From: Letharia columbiana
Lineage: Eukaryota; Ascomycota; Lecanoromycetes; Lecanorales; Parmeliaceae
Assembly: GCF_014066305.1 (NCBI RefSeq)
Contig: NW_023501088.1
Coordinates: 263,501 to 327,500 of the forward strand
Reading direction: 5' to 3'
DNA: 64,000 bases
Below the pieces are notes generated by a model. The model did no database searches, was not told the origin of the DNA, and saw only the letters and a program-made list of their open reading frames with translations. The translations under genes and the position numbers were made by a program. Positions 13,001 to 25,068 of this stretch are shown piece after piece; position 1 is the first letter of the stretch, and each line of letters begins with the position of its first letter.

Positions 13001-16000
13001 TGACTGACTTGGTGTACGTAGCGGAGAATGATGTTCCGAAGCGAGTTGTTCCATTTCAGCTGCGCATTGTGTATGATGAAGCGGTTATTGAAGCCACTGG
13101 TAGGTCCTGAATGAGGTGTGGCTTTAATTCCCTCGGCTTCAGTATCCGCTTCATCTTCTGACCCCTCACCTGCTAGGTCTAGGCCAGCAGTGTCACCAGC
13201 TGCTGAGATCCAGGGCCTGCCTTCATCGATGGCACGGTTCAGCCGTGCGAGTGTTTTCTGTAGGAAATCCTTTTTGCCTTTGAGTTTCCTACCCTGGTCG
13301 CTGAGCATTTCGTAGCGCTCTTTTAGACTCGAATCTCGATATGAATCCCGGACAACACGAAGCTCTTGCTCGCCTAACGTTCTCTCATGCATTTCCAATT
13401 GTTCATCGAGTTGTACAAGGCGCTCTTCAATCAGCTGACACTGTACTTTGCGAGGGTCGTTATCCTGAGACATGACACAAAAATGGGTGGGTTCGTCACC
13501 GAAGGGACTTGCGCTGTCGCCATCTGCAGACTTGGAAGTCTGAGTATCAGTCTGTCGGAAATAAGTAAAGCGTGGCGCAAAAGCCAAAGGCAAGATCTTT
13601 GTCTCTGGATTCGTCTCGGCCGGCAAGATCCAATCGATTTCGACGAAGTCATCCATGTCAATCCAGAAAAAGTCATTGTCCGGAATGGTAAAGCGAGATA
13701 TGTCAGCTGAAGCTGTTGACTGCTGGTAAGCTGCTAGGTCTTCCGGTGTGGCTCGTTTCAAGTCGTCCGTGGTCGTGCCGGCAATGCTGGCAGATACAGC
13801 CCGAATGTCAGCGGAGATAAAGTCCAGCTGAGCTTGGTTGATTCTCATGCCGGTTGCTTTCATCTGCTTAGCTTTACCTCTGCCCTGAGCTGCCCACTCC
13901 TCTCGCCTTTGGTGTAGATCCAACATAAAGCTGTCGAGTCTAAGCTTTAGACCGGTGGCGGAAACAAGTGCCTCGGAATAATCTTCGACATCCTTGTGTT
14001 TGTAGATATGAGCGATGAAGAGTGGTGAAAGCAGAAGGTTGTACTTGATCGTCGCAAGGTGGCGTCCGAACTTCTTGCTCGTTTTCTCGATTCCTGGAAA
14101 GAGCTTACCTTGCCGAATGGGCAAAGCCATGACTCCAGAGAACATCGACCACCAATCAAAGAAGTGTGTGAAAAAGCGAGGGCTCATATGTACTGCGTTG
14201 TAGCTCATGGATGGTTTGATGTTCTTGGTCGTCCAGTCGCGATTGAGGGGAGCAACCACTGCAATAGATAGATGGATGTGATTACTTCGAAAGCCTTTAA
14301 AAGCATCGTAGACCTGTAGTACCATTAGCGCAATCGGCGATCTCGCCTAGAATTTGCGTACCTGTCCCGGCAGAGCTTTTGCATGTTGAGGGGTCCTCAA
14401 CGTAACGTTGTAATGCGGTGTGAAGTCGAAGGATCGACCTCCTTGATCCAGGTCTCTTTCGAAAACCAGACCCGCAAGCCAGCGTACGTTGCCCGAGAGC
14501 TTCATAACAACCTTTTTGAACATTGTAGTGTTCCTTGTACTGCTTGTGCTCGACGTACTTGATGTTTTTGGCCCTTCTCTACCGAATGTACAACTTGTTT
14601 CTCGAGCTTGATGACTATAATCCGGGATTGCCAAAACATAGTCATCGCTGTCGACAGTCATGAACCTTTTAGGATCATCGTCCTTATGGATGGACCAGCG
14701 TACATTGTTGCGCCAGCACATGACGAAACCTGCACCGTTACCAGTGACCCGGTACGGATCCCGAGTACCTTTCAATTGTAGGCGAACATCCCCGTCACCC
14801 TTCCAGGCAACATTGACCCGGGAATGCGCGCTGAGACGGATCTTATCCCAGAAGCCTGTCCGGTCGGAGGGATCTACTTGTGGTTTGGTGAAACCCTCTA
14901 TTACCATCATCATATCCTGTATAGCCGGCTGGTATGATGCTCCCCAGGTAATGCTCGTGGGGGCGCTCGTGTTGATTGCAATAGCCACATCCGAGTACGT
15001 TTTGACAGGAGAAACTGTTCTGCGAACATTAATTGCAAACCCGCTGCCGGATTCCGACCCTGAAAATTTTCTGGGTGGAATGACTTCGACTTTGACTTGC
15101 TTTGTAGACACAGCACCCCGGTATTCCTCGGCAATAACAAAGTCCGTTTTCAACGACCAACTGGGCAATCGTGGTGATTGTCCTGGTCTAATAGCAGGTA
15201 CATGAAGTAATGGTAGAGGATAATCCCGTAGAGTGACACGAGCTTCACCCATATCGATCTGGACATTGAGCGGAATTAGCAAGCAGTACTCCATATCGTA
15301 GGGCATCCCTTTGCCGACTCTGTGAAGGAATTGCGGATAATCCTTGATTGGAAACGAAGGCTTGTCAACAACGATATGCAGATCACTGATCAGTGTGGAC
15401 ATCAGACCTGGCCGTTCCGGCATGGCAAGTATGCTTTCAGCCTCCTCGTCGTTTTCAGGGATGTCGTCGTTGCCGAAGAATATACCTCGGATCCTTCGCA
15501 TTCCAGCGTTCTGGATATGATACGCAACATCAATACGGTTTTTCCAACTTTCAGAGTTGTGTTTCTGGAGTTTGTACTCCGCTTCCTTGGCTGAAATTTT
15601 GGCGTCCTTCGTAAGTGTACATCTTCCATCGCGATCATATCGCATTCGATGTGATTGAGTAGATGGAGGAGAGGCCGAACTATGGCGAGAACGTGACTTC
15701 ACGCTTCGGCTCCGCCGTCGAGCTTCTTGCGGGGGAGAATGCTTGCCCCTGCCACGCTCTTGCGACGGATGAGGCTGTGGACGGTAACGTGACGAGGCTC
15801 GATTGTGATGATGGTTTTCCAAATTGTTGACTTTGGCGAGAAAGGCCTCTTCACGGGCAAGGCGCTGCTTTTGCTCTATCAAACCAATGCGATAGATCGT
15901 CCCGAGCTTCCAGTCAAACGCTCCATCTTCAACATCGAAAAGTAATGCTTTGCTTCGAATGGATATTCTCGGCACCTGTTTTGGTTGTTCTGGTCTTTTC

Positions 16001-19000
16001 TTGAGAACGTACTCGTCACTTCCTGTCTTGAAGCGATGGTGTAATTGTTCACTCGCTTTCAAAGCGTTTGCAAAATTATCGAAGATTTTGTGTGGGACAA
16101 GCTGATGTGGGACCGCAAGCCTTATGAAGTCCATAGCTACGTCGATGGATTTTTCTTGAATGACTGCTCCTCCCCGCTTTCTGCGGTTCTCTCGAAGATC
16201 GACTCGCAGATTTTTGATGCTAGTAATCCTTGCCCAGGCCGAAATGATCCGAGGGGCTTCGACATAAAGACGCACCATCTCTGCTTTCATGAAAGGCATT
16301 GCCCATCTATGTCGCCCAGCTTCCATACGGTATATTTGAAGCATCATTGGCGGATCTGATGGCATAGTCGCTTTGACCTGAAGCAGTCCAGCTCTAACGT
16401 CGACCGTGACGAGTTCTTGAACGGCCTTCCGACTGGGGCTGTGTGGAGGTATAGAGCTTCCAGACGTCGCCTGTGGGGAAGTAAGATCGGGCGGTGTATG
16501 ACTGGCTTCCTTGTCGCTAGCGAATGCTTCTCGAAGTACTCCAGTCGCCACGCCAATTGCATAATAGCGATACAACGAATATTGCAGGTACAGTGCCTTG
16601 GTGTGGGAATTGATGTGAAATATAGGTCCTTGGGCATCGCTTAATGTAGTGAATGCAACTTCGAACCGAGGGAGAGAGATGAAAGACTCCGTCTCGACGA
16701 CGTCAATGTCCTCAACCACAAACCCCTCGAAACCTCGGACATGTACTGCCAACCGCCTGCCATCCGTGCTACTCGGCAAAACCCCACTCGTACTTGGCGG
16801 AGGCGTTACTTTGATTACAGGATCGTCCGTGATCGTGGACTTAATGGTTCCATGACGCCTATATGGTGGTCTTTCGTCAGGTGAAGACCTCTGGATCTTA
16901 TATTCGGCAGTCCAAGACTCAAGCTGAAGAGCGACACCACGCGTATCCTTCGAGACCTCAGCATCGACACCAGCCACCTCGACGCCGAAATTGGAGCCCT
17001 GGAGAGAAAACTGGACAAGCCAAAATGGCAAGGACCTTAGGAAGTCGGGACCCATTGAAGGAGTATTGGTCGATCTTGTTTGAGCGTCGCGGTCTGTGCT
17101 TAGCTGTTGAAATATTTGGCGTACGCCAGCACTGATTTCAGATCGCACCATATGGACGGAAAAGGTCTGGATATTGCCTGTCGCAACAACGGAAATTTCT
17201 GGCGAAGCGTTTAGTTGGATTTTGAGCTCGAGAGCGTCAATACCCAGTAATTCATGGCGTTCGCCAGATGCTGTGTGGTAGTACAGTTGGTTCGAGGCGA
17301 TACGCAGATTTGACGTAAGCGCGTAGTGCAACTCGCCCGCCGTGAAATGCGATGACTCGACATCCAGCGATATCGAGGAGACAGACAGGATGATCAGGTC
17401 GTATTCATCAGACCCTTTGAGCTTGGGATCAGCTGGCGGTAACGCCACTCTCATCACGGGTTCGTGAACAGAGAATTTGATGTTAGCCTTCGGCAAGAGT
17501 CGTGATAGGAGTCGTTGTGATCGGCCATGAGTAGCTGGCGATTCGGAGGGTTCCTCCCTAAGACTGTGAATGAGCGCAAGGACCAAGGGCATGTGTTTCG
17601 GATCAAGATCAATCGAAGGCGAAGTTACTACAACATTGGCGAAGAGGATATTTGCGTTGCGCTCGGCTGCGTTATTGTCTTCGGAGAAAGCCACAGTCTT
17701 CGAAGGCAGAGTTGTCTTGACCGTTGTTGTAGCCATTGGTACGTACAGGACTCTTTCCGGTTTCTCATTGCCGTCGTCGAGGCTCACTGCGATGGAGATT
17801 GCAGCGAGCAAAGCTTGATGTGCGATATCCTTTGAGGAAAAATACATTCGATGCGCAGGGCTCTTAGGGTCAAGGCGATGCATGTCGATGCCAAATTCGT
17901 TCATGGCTACATTGAGATATAGAGGGGATCCATTTGGCTGCATTGAATGGAACTCTTTCGTCATACCCACAAAGCTGACCGCCATCTGAATCTCTTGAAT
18001 GCCTCGCAAGATGGAGCTGACAAATTCCTTCGAATCGGAGACCGTCTGTACTATATTTGCTTCCCGGCTTCCCGGCCTATCCAGCTCTTCTATTACGTCG
18101 GTGAAGGTGATGTCGCCATTGTGCGTCTCCATTTGTTGCAGATGAGCCTCTTTCCGATACCGCTCCGTTTGAGCCTTGCATCTCAATAGGTCGTCGTATG
18201 GTATATGAACTCGGCCCAATTTCAATGATATCGAGGTGTCGCGCAGACCCGCGCGATCTCTGTAAAGCAAACCGTGGATATTGAGAGTGCAGATATCAAC
18301 AACTTCCAGAGAATCTCTTCCTTCGGGCGTGAAGAGAATCCCTTTGACCGTGAACATCCACTCTGCCGGACGTTGGTTGCCAGCAGGAACCTTCTTGTGC
18401 TGAAAGAGCCGACCTCTGTCCACTGTCTTGCGCCTAGTATCGACAACCATGCTAAACGTCCCAACTTCAAAGCAGCCAATGCCTGCAAATACTAGACTTG
18501 AATTCTGGGCCGTGAGATCAACCATGCTAAGCCAATGTATTTTTTCGTGCAAACGCTTGATCCTCTCCTTTAATTGTGTCAATCTTTTCCATGTTCGACT
18601 TCGCGAAGACGCTGGGGTCACAGTTCGAAGGATGGGTTTGGGGGAAGTAGAGGAGGAGAATCCGTTTCGCCCCGGTGTGTCTGAGGAGTGTACATTGCTT
18701 CGTGCATGGTGCGAGCCTTCTGACTTTGCTCCTGTTCCGAGATGCTTGACATCGACCGTCACCTTCAGCTCTGTCAAGCGTAGACTTATCCATGTTGGCT
18801 GCGCAAAGGTAGGCCGATGAAGATGCAAGCCTAAGCCTCGCAGTTCTATCCGTATACCATCTCTAGGTATATATGCGATGCGCCTCAGGGAGAAGTATCC
18901 AATTCTTTGGATGGAAACACCGGTCGCTATGCGTAAGATGGCGAAAAGGACGAATGAAGCCAGGTACAAGAGGAGAATGAGTCCCAGGAGGAAGGTTGGA

Positions 19001-19014
19001 CTGAATATACCCAT
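10085..19014 (-). CDS. FMP27: FMP27/BLTP2-type bridge-like lipid-transfer protein
   Basis: Four exons (19014-14362, 14313-10363, 10301-10204, 10145-10085) give 2920 residues, the usual size for the filamentous-fungal homologue. The family (yeast Fmp27/Ypr117w, Hobbit, SABRE, BLTP2) forms long hydrophobic grooves that move lipids at ER-plasma membrane contacts. Residues 7-27 are a single membrane anchor (FLLGLILLLYLASFVLF). The GFWDK motif that names an Fmp27 domain is at about residue 1387, and a coiled region with ERLVQLDEQLEMHERTL lies in exon 2. The 48-nt first intron joins in phase 0 (GTACGC, GCTAAT branch, TACAG). The last two introns (61 and 58 nt) are inferred; with them the protein ends in a basic tail, KKSVQLLGKRILGSLNQ. 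Without the last one the frame would run on into sequence that looks like UTR. Confidence 0.93.
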
Positions 19015-20372
19015 GATCGTTCAGCAGCCATCAAGGTAGAGGCTCGCCGGCATGCTCGGAGACTGCTTCGGCATGCAGCTAAACAGCCCGGAAAGTGGAG
19101 GAAGGAGATGGGTGGATTGTTGGCATGATTCGTATACGGCCACGAGATGCACGAGATGCAAGAGAGAGAGGATGAGGATATAGAAGTAAAGTGAACAATC
19201 TACTTATTACTCGTAAAACTGGTACTCTAGAGTATGTACCATTACCAATTTTCGAGCGCGGGATGACCGGGATGTCGGAGCCGTTGTTAGAGTAGATAAG
19301 ATGGAATTCAAAGAACAAGCTTTTGGGTAAGGGTAATCTTACCCCCCTGGGACACCCCCGAGAAACCCCCCCCCCCCAACCCCCAACCTCGTAGATACGC
19401 TAGCAGAGCCCTAAAGTTCCATTCACCAGATACTACCTTACCTACCTACTACTAAGGTACCTACTCTAACTTTCGTTTCAATCTTTTTCAAGTTCGAGGA
19501 TCGCACTCTCAAGGCATAGGATTCTGTTTCGATCAAGCTGAGAATCTGGTCTGAATACATACGACGATCGCTTGCGGATAAAAAGTCACCTCCAAATCCG
19601 CGGTAGATGTGCATAATCTGAGGACAAAGGCGAATCTGGCGATTCAGATTTCCTGACGATGAAATCGACACTGTCTCTTCGAGCTTGTCTGCTATGACTG
19701 CTTGATTGCTATGCCTGCATCATAATCTCTTCCGATACAATGGCCACTTTCTATGGATTCAATTCAACACATGCGCGGACTGAATGGAGTTCTTCTAAGT
19801 ATAATTTTGGATGGACGCCCAAAGATGGAGAACCTACTGCGTTTTTCTTCGATCTGCACTGTTCGCGTCTTCCGCGGGCAGATTTCGATTGATACTGCCT
19901 AGGCGATTGTCGGCTTGTCACTCTAACGTGGAGTACTCCAGGTAGGTACACTATGAAGTGCTGGATAGCAGAAGGCATGGCCCATTGGCAACCCTAAGCG
20001 AAAGCGAACTGTGCCTCCTCCGCCAAGAGATGATGGTTTGACAACCAACACTCCGCCTTCAACCTTCCATCTCTTCACCTGATGACAATTATTGGAACCT
20101 CTACTTCTTGTGATCGCCTTTAGGAACTCACAGCTCGTCGCAACAATCGCATCAATTCTGCGAATCCGAGCGCCTACCGTGACAAGAGAGTCGCAACCCG
20201 CAGACCCATCACTCCAACAAACAACTAGAGGGTATGGTTTCGCTCTCTGTACTCAGTGAAATTATTATCTGCACGGTTGTGACGCTCTGTGTTAAACCAT
20301 TTGTTTCAGCGACAGCCTTTGTTGATACATACTGAACAACTCCAGTCCTTACATCCGTCGCCAATCCTCACA
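19015..20372. promoter_or_regulatory. Divergent promoter region (FMP27 / small membrane protein)
   Basis: This 1.36-kb head-to-head gap contains a C-rich stretch with a 12-C run at 19366-19377 and repeated TACC/TACT steps around 19438-19465. A likely leader intron of the downstream + gene runs from 20232 (GTATGG) to 20309 (TTTCAG). The short open frames look random. Confidence 0.5.
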
Positions 20373-20642
20373 ATGGCCGATAATGAACCTTCGGGCCCTT
20401 TTCACGCCGGCCCTGGGACTGCGCACGAGATAGGCGTCATGGCTGGCTTCATAGCCGCGTTCATTATCATCACAGTTGTATACCTAATCATCTGGAAAGT
20501 CTACAACAAGCGCTCCGAGGCCGGGGAAATGCAGCGAAGACATATTTTAGCTGAGAAGACAAACCCAAGAAACACAAGAGTCATGGAAGACAAGGCTGGG
20601 AATAGGGTCAGTGCCGCATACAGCGCTGCGCCCGGTTATTGA
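20373..20642 (+). CDS. Small single-pass membrane protein (89 aa), function unknown
   Basis: The frame starts at an ATG preceded by CACA and codes for 89 residues beginning MADNEPSGPFHAGPG. One strong membrane segment lies at about residues 23-44 (AGFIAAFIIITVVYLIIW), followed at once by positive residues (KVYNKR), so the C-terminal tail should face the cytosol. The tail is polar and ends SAAYSAAPGY. No family is recognised. Its reality is supported by the coherent hydrophobic segment, the clean start context and the putative spliced leader just upstream. It lies 327 bp from, and converges with, the uracil phosphoribosyltransferase gene. Confidence 0.65.
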   Translation: MADNEPSGPFHAGPGTAHEIGVMAGFIAAFIIITVVYLIIWKVYNKRSEAGEMQRRHILAEKTNPRNTRVMEDKAGNRVSAAYSAAPGY

Positions 20643-20969
20643 AGAGCATGGAGAAGATTCCAAGAGGCTGCGGAGCAGAGACCGAAGACAGATGAAACGA
20701 AAGGCATGAAAGAGATGCTTTGGAACAGTTCCATTTGTTTTTGTGATAATCGCTTCGGAGTTTGGAATATCCGTGGAGTCTGCCTTGGATTGTTTCGCGA
20801 TCAATGAAAATGGAGTCGTGGGAAATCGGCGTCACGGCTGGTGTACATGTTGCCGTACCTCCACCTCTACTGCAAATTATTCGCAATGCGTTGCGCAGGA
20901 CTCAAGCCAACGGTGGTGTCTATCCAATCAATGCAGTCTATCTTTCCAAATCCCAGCCCAGCCTGGATC
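20643..20969. other. Convergent intergenic region
   Basis: This is a 327-bp gap between two convergent genes. It contains only 3'-UTR-like sequence and no recognised feature. Confidence 0.5.
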
Positions 20970-21806
20970 TCATTTTCCAATGGTCAAGAACAGCCTGTCG
21001 CCCACATCCCCTAGACCAGGCCTTATCATACCTCGTTCATTTATCTGTCCGTCCACACCTCCAACCCAAATCTCCACTGACTCGCCTCCATTTTCTTCTG
21101 CCGCTCGCTTCACCCCTTGCTCGCTGCCCAGCACACTAATCACCACCACTTTTTTTACTCCCCATTCCAGCAGTGTCTGTATGGCCGCACTTGAGGTTCC
21201 ACCAGTCGCTATCACCGGGTCCAGAAGTATGGCTATGGAGGGAACTGGAAATGGGTCAGGGTTGGCAGACGTGGGACGATGGTAGGGAAGGTTGTTGTAG
21301 TATTCGACAGGTTGAAGGCTGGTAGGTTCGCGGAAGAGGCCCAGATGATGGACCGAAACGGGTTCTGGCAGCAGAGTTTGAAGTGCTGAGGAAGTTGATG
21401 AGACCAACTCTTGGGTGAGATGGGGGCAAGCCTACCTTCGAGCATGCCTAACCCAGAACGTAGAATCGGGACAAGAGCGACATGGGGAGTGGTGGTCTCG
21501 ACGGAGTAGGTGTAGCCGAGGGGAGTTTCAGCCTGCTCGTTACCGACATTAGGATGCCCGAACCTATCATGGTTGGATCTAGGGAGGAGATGATGGAGTG
21601 GCGGTACAAATAAAGCTCACAGTACCACTTGATGTTGTTTGTAGCGATTCTGCGAGAGCTTCGCAGCCAACGATGAGGGCAATCTCGTGCACTAGGGCCT
21701 TTGTCTCCCGAGCGTTGGCGTCCTTGGATCGTAACTGAGAGAGTTTGGCGCGCAAACATGGGTGGGTCGAGATGTGAACGTTGACTGGAAGTGATGAAGA
21801 GGCCAT
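20970..21806 (-). CDS. Uracil phosphoribosyltransferase
   Basis: Three exons (21806-21621, 21532-21436, 21385-20970) give 232 residues. The enzyme makes UMP from uracil and PRPP in pyrimidine salvage in the cytosol. The PRPP-binding loop is LLDPVIATGGTSSAAI and the uracil-site signature is GMIRPGLGDVGDRLFLTIG at the C-terminus. Upstream are LVPILRSGLGMLEA, formed across the second intron, and PLGYTYSVETTTPHVAL. Introns are 88 nt (GTGAGC, CCTAAT branch, CAG) and 50 nt (GTAGGC, TCAG), and both keep the frame. Length matches the compact form of the family (yeast Fur1, bacterial Upp). All active-site motifs look intact, so the enzyme is probably functional and would make the cell sensitive to fluorinated uracil. 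Confidence 0.95.
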
Positions 21807-21889
21807 TGCTGGAAATGAAAGCTGTCAGGCAGAGGAACGGAAGAAAAAGGAAGAGGTTTGTCTTGGGGCATCATGCAGGCTTGATCATA

Positions 21890-21975
21890 TCGTCTAGCGT
21901 ATTCAAAAACGTGGCAAATGCTTGGCAGCAGAATTCCTACGCACCCCATAGATGGAAATTATTAGTTTCATAGTC
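21890..21975 (+). repeat. Left arm of a degenerate inverted repeat
   Basis: This arm pairs with the reverse complement of 22205-22290. Shared blocks include GCAAATGCTTGGCA (left copy begins G-G instead of C-G) and, after a 1-nt gap, ATAGAT followed by AAATTAT. By eye about 75-80% of positions match. Translated, the left arm reads FKNVANAWQQ and the right arm FKIVANAWHQ. Arms of about 85 bp around a roughly 230-bp AT-rich core suggest a decayed MITE-like element or an inverted duplication of a gene fragment. Confidence 0.65.
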
Positions 21976-22204
21976 ATAATTTGATTCATAAAAATTTCCA
22001 GATGTGAAGTAAAATACTAATCGCTGCGACTCCAGCGCTGTCAAGATGGATAGAGTTTATAGAAAGAAATTAGACATATAGAATTATAAATATTCTAGAA
22101 TCTCTTCGCGAATATTCTAGATACTACTCAATAAGTAATTGAAATCTTAATATCAAGAATTTTGGCTGATACTCTTACGACTTCAACACCGCAAAGAATT
22201 TCAA

Positions 22205-22290
22205 GATCCGACTTGTAGTCATAAAGTTCATAATTTGAATCTATAGGGGTACGCAGGACTTTCTGATGCCAAGCATTTGCGACGATTTTG
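22205..22290 (-). repeat. Right arm of the degenerate inverted repeat
   Basis: Read on the reverse strand, this arm follows the same order of blocks as the left arm: TTCAAAA, CGCAAATGCTTGGCA, CGTACCCC, ATAGAT, AAATTATGA. The match fades beyond the arm on both sides. No transposase frame lies between the arms, and target-site duplications were not obvious. Confidence 0.65.
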
Positions 22291-22545
22291 AACAGGCTAA
22301 ATCGACAACACGGGACGATCTCCCGTGTGGGTGTGTGATCTCCCGTAATTGTCAGCGTCATTGACGGTGGGGCGCACCCTTCAGCATTAGATAGCGTTTT
22401 CTGGCCTAGGTTTGCGCCTCCGAGGTCAGCACCTTCCGCAGGTCAAGCTCCGTACCCTGTCCCCATCACTGTTGCTATGGACCTGGCAGTATGGTACTAG
22501 CACACGAAAACAGCGTCGCTGAAGAAGCCGAGCCTATCAACGAGA

Positions 22546-24144
22546 ATGAAAACACCAGAACACCGCAGGGCGCGCCTTTGGCTTGATTGTTCTACGGACA
22601 ACCTGCGCAGTAGCGAGAATTTAGACAAGGATCAATCGCGATCCCAGCCGAAGCCATTAGATCAAAAGCAAGAACGTCGACCTTGGGCCCATCCAGGAAG
22701 ATCTGGTCGTACGCGGAACGATTGCGAGGATGGGTCAAAAGAAGACTACACGCTTCCCAATGACTATGAAAACCTTGACGAAATAACAGCGCCGTCTCCG
22801 ATCGAGAGCCCCCAGGAAGAGCGCAAACAGGGATACCTAGAAGACCGCAATGCGAGCTCATCATCAAATGATCATCTCAACGAGATAGCCGCGCCGTCGC
22901 CCATTGAGGGTTCTCAGGATGAGCGTGAACAAGGATACTTAGAAGACCGCTCGCCTTCAACAGACGAGAAAGCAAAGAAGGACGACGTCTCTCCACGGCG
23001 TCAACGGGCCTCCAAACTCGCGACTGAGATCTATACGATATCATACCTCATTCTTTTCTCCATTCTGGGGACACTTTCTCGACTTGGTCTTCAGGCATTG
23101 ACTTTCTACCCTGGAGCTCCTGTTCAAATAGGTCTACTATGGGCTAATGTCGGTGGTAGCTTGATCATGGGCTTCCTCTCCGAAGACCGCAAGCTCTTTC
23201 GCGTAGAATTGGGCCCTCCATCTTCACCGAAGCAAGCTAAAGGCCATGACGAAGAGAAAGGCAAAGCGTTGGACCGGAGCCCTTCCGCAGCCCAGAGGCA
23301 GGCTGCACTCAAGAAGACTATGCCCCTCTACATCGGCCTAGCTACCGGCTTCTGCGGATCCTTCACCTCATTCTCTTCTTTCATGCGTGACTGCTTCTTC
23401 GCACTTTCAAACGCCTTGCAGGTTCCCATCTCACACCCCTCAACTGCCCCTATATCGGAGACTTTGAACGTCCACCGTAATCCCGGCTATAGCTTCATGG
23501 CATTGCTGGCGATCCTGATCATCACGATTGGCTTGAGTTTAGGCGCACTTCAATTGGGCGCGCACCTTGCCCTCGGTCTCGAGCCGTTCACCCCGTCCAT
23601 TCCAAACTTCTTCGGGCGTAAGGTAATTGACCGTTCAGTCGTTCTGCTTGCCGTGGGCTGCTGGTTTGGCGCTATATTCATGGCCATCTGGCCCCCTGAT
23701 CGACCTGGTGGGCCTGTGGGCAACGCGTCTTGGGCGCAGGAAACATGGCGCAGTCAGGCTCTGTTTGCCTTGGTTTTTGCGCCATTGGGATGTCTCCTCC
23801 GCTTCTACGCATCCTTGCATCTGAACGGGAAGATCAAGTCTTTTCCTCTCGGCACTTTCGCTGTCAACATTTTCGGCACCATGATGGAAGCCATATTCCT
23901 CGATCTTCAGCGTGTGCCAGTGGGAGGTATTGTAGGCTGCCAGGTCCTGCAAGGAATGTCTGATGGCTTCTGTGGTTGTTTGACAACAGTCAGTACGTGG
24001 GCGGCTGAACTGAAGGGGTTGAGATTAAGGCATGCCTACTTCTACGGCGCGATGAGTGTGGGGGTAGCATTGGCGTTGATGATCATCATTATGGGAAGTC
24101 TACAGTGGACAGAAGGGTTCCACCGTGTCCTGTGTACAACTTAA
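22546..24144 (+). CDS. FEX1: Fluoride exporter of the CrcB/FEX family
   Basis: One uninterrupted frame of 532 residues. FEX proteins export fluoride across the plasma membrane; fungal forms fuse two CrcB-like halves. Domain 1 starts near residue 161 (IYTISYLILFSILGTLSR, then ANVGGSLIMGF) and has the channel motif GFCGSFTSFSSFMRD at about 268-282. Domain 2 has LGTFAVNIFGTMMEA and GFCGCLTTVSTWAAEL near the C-terminus. About eight to nine membrane segments are visible. The first 150 residues are polar and contain a 24-residue direct repeat at 78-101 and 112-135 (core APSPIE then QGYLEDR). The start at 22546 is the first ATG in this frame after a TAG at 22498-22500. A second ATG at 22491 opens another frame (MVLAHENSVAEEAEPINE...), so the true N-terminus could differ if an unseen intron joins them. 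Confidence 0.92.
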   Translation: MKTPEHRRARLWLDCSTDNLRSSENLDKDQSRSQPKPLDQKQERRPWAHPGRSGRTRNDCEDGSKEDYTLPNDYENLDEITAPSPIESPQEERKQGYLEDRNASSSSNDHLNEIAAPSPIEGSQDEREQGYLEDRSPSTDEKAKKDDVSPRRQRASKLATEIYTISYLILFSILGTLSRLGLQALTFYPGAPVQIGLLWANVGGSLIMGFLSEDRKLFRVELGPPSSPKQAKGHDEEKGKALDRSPSAAQRQAALKKTMPLYIGLATGFCGSFTSFSSFMRDCFFALSNALQVPISHPSTAPISETLNVHRNPGYSFMALLAILIITIGLSLGALQLGAHLALGLEPFTPSIPNFFGRKVIDRSVVLLAVGCWFGAIFMAIWPPDRPGGPVGNASWAQETWRSQALFALVFAPLGCLLRFYASLHLNGKIKSFPLGTFAVNIFGTMMEAIFLDLQRVPVGGIVGCQVLQGMSDGFCGCLTTVSTWAAELKGLRLRHAYFYGAMSVGVALALMIIIMGSLQWTEGFHRVLCTT

Positions 24145-25068
24145 AGAACCGCTTCGGACCATCAATGGCCCTTCATAATAAGACTTAATTTGTTCATCCA
24201 AACCAGCAAGCACGAGGGACGAAAGTCCCACATTACGGGCACAATTGATCACAAGCCCACGAATGGACAATGACCTATGGCATCACGGAGCTTCCGAACT
24301 CTCAGCCAACCTCATTGATTGAGACCGAAAAGAGGCCAGGCGACATGGCAATGTCCGCCCAACATAGCATGCCATGGACACGGAATCAAGGGGTTAGCAA
24401 GCTACTCCAGTGAGGATTGGCGTACGGAGGTCTGCACAGAGTCCTGCACCCGCGCTAGTGGCAGCCCTAACCCTACTTTCGGAAAGCGGCCCTGTAGAGG
24501 GGGGAGCCTAGAAATATCTTCCAACAGCGCAATAGATGGGACTTTAGGTATCTTACTTCTTTTAGGCTTGATGGGGGTATCGAGCCCCGAAAACTTTGGC
24601 TCGGGCTAGGAGCGGTTCCGAAGAACTTCCAGCGTAATTGTCCAGGCACAGGTAACCCTTTAGATGGGGCGTTATCCGAGGTCTGAGCGTAAGAATCTTC
24701 TTGGCGGGTGCAGGACTTTTGGTGCAGAAGAGGATTTGAGGCCAGCTTGGGCATGTTCCCCTCGCTATTGGGTAGGATGAGCGGAAAGGACGTGTCAAAC
24801 AATCTATCTTGTTTCGAGAGCCAGCACCTGCATAAGCCCCACAAAATTATCAACACTTATTTCTTGCTTCAACAACGTCAACAATAATTAACATCAATGC
24901 CCCTCAACACTTTCCCGTTAATTGAGACAAGTTCTACTTCTCCATCATTCGCGACCCGACGCGACTTCCAAAACCCCCTTGGAAGTTGAAACACAAGAGC
25001 ACCTTCTCGCTTTGATGATAATGATGCTCTGAAATCCCGATTACCTTCGCTCTTACATCGTCGTCATC
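24145..25068. other. Intergenic: FEX 3' side and GH16 promoter
   Basis: This 0.9-kb gap lies between two + strand genes. The last 180 bp before the GH16 start are pyrimidine/A-rich and promoter-like. The open frames here (for example 24473-24856, reverse) show no domain. No RNA gene was recognised. Confidence 0.5.

Larger units (their letters stand above)
21807..22545. other. AT-rich divergent intergenic region
   Basis: The promoters of the uracil phosphoribosyltransferase (-) and fluoride exporter (+) genes must lie here. Between about 21,950 and 22,220 the DNA becomes strikingly AT-rich compared with its surroundings and contains two copies of ATATTCTAGA near 22,090 and 22,113. It is framed by the inverted repeat listed separately. 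Just upstream of the exporter are a 7-codon upstream ORF (22477) and a second ATG (22491) whose frame overlaps the main start. Confidence 0.6.
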
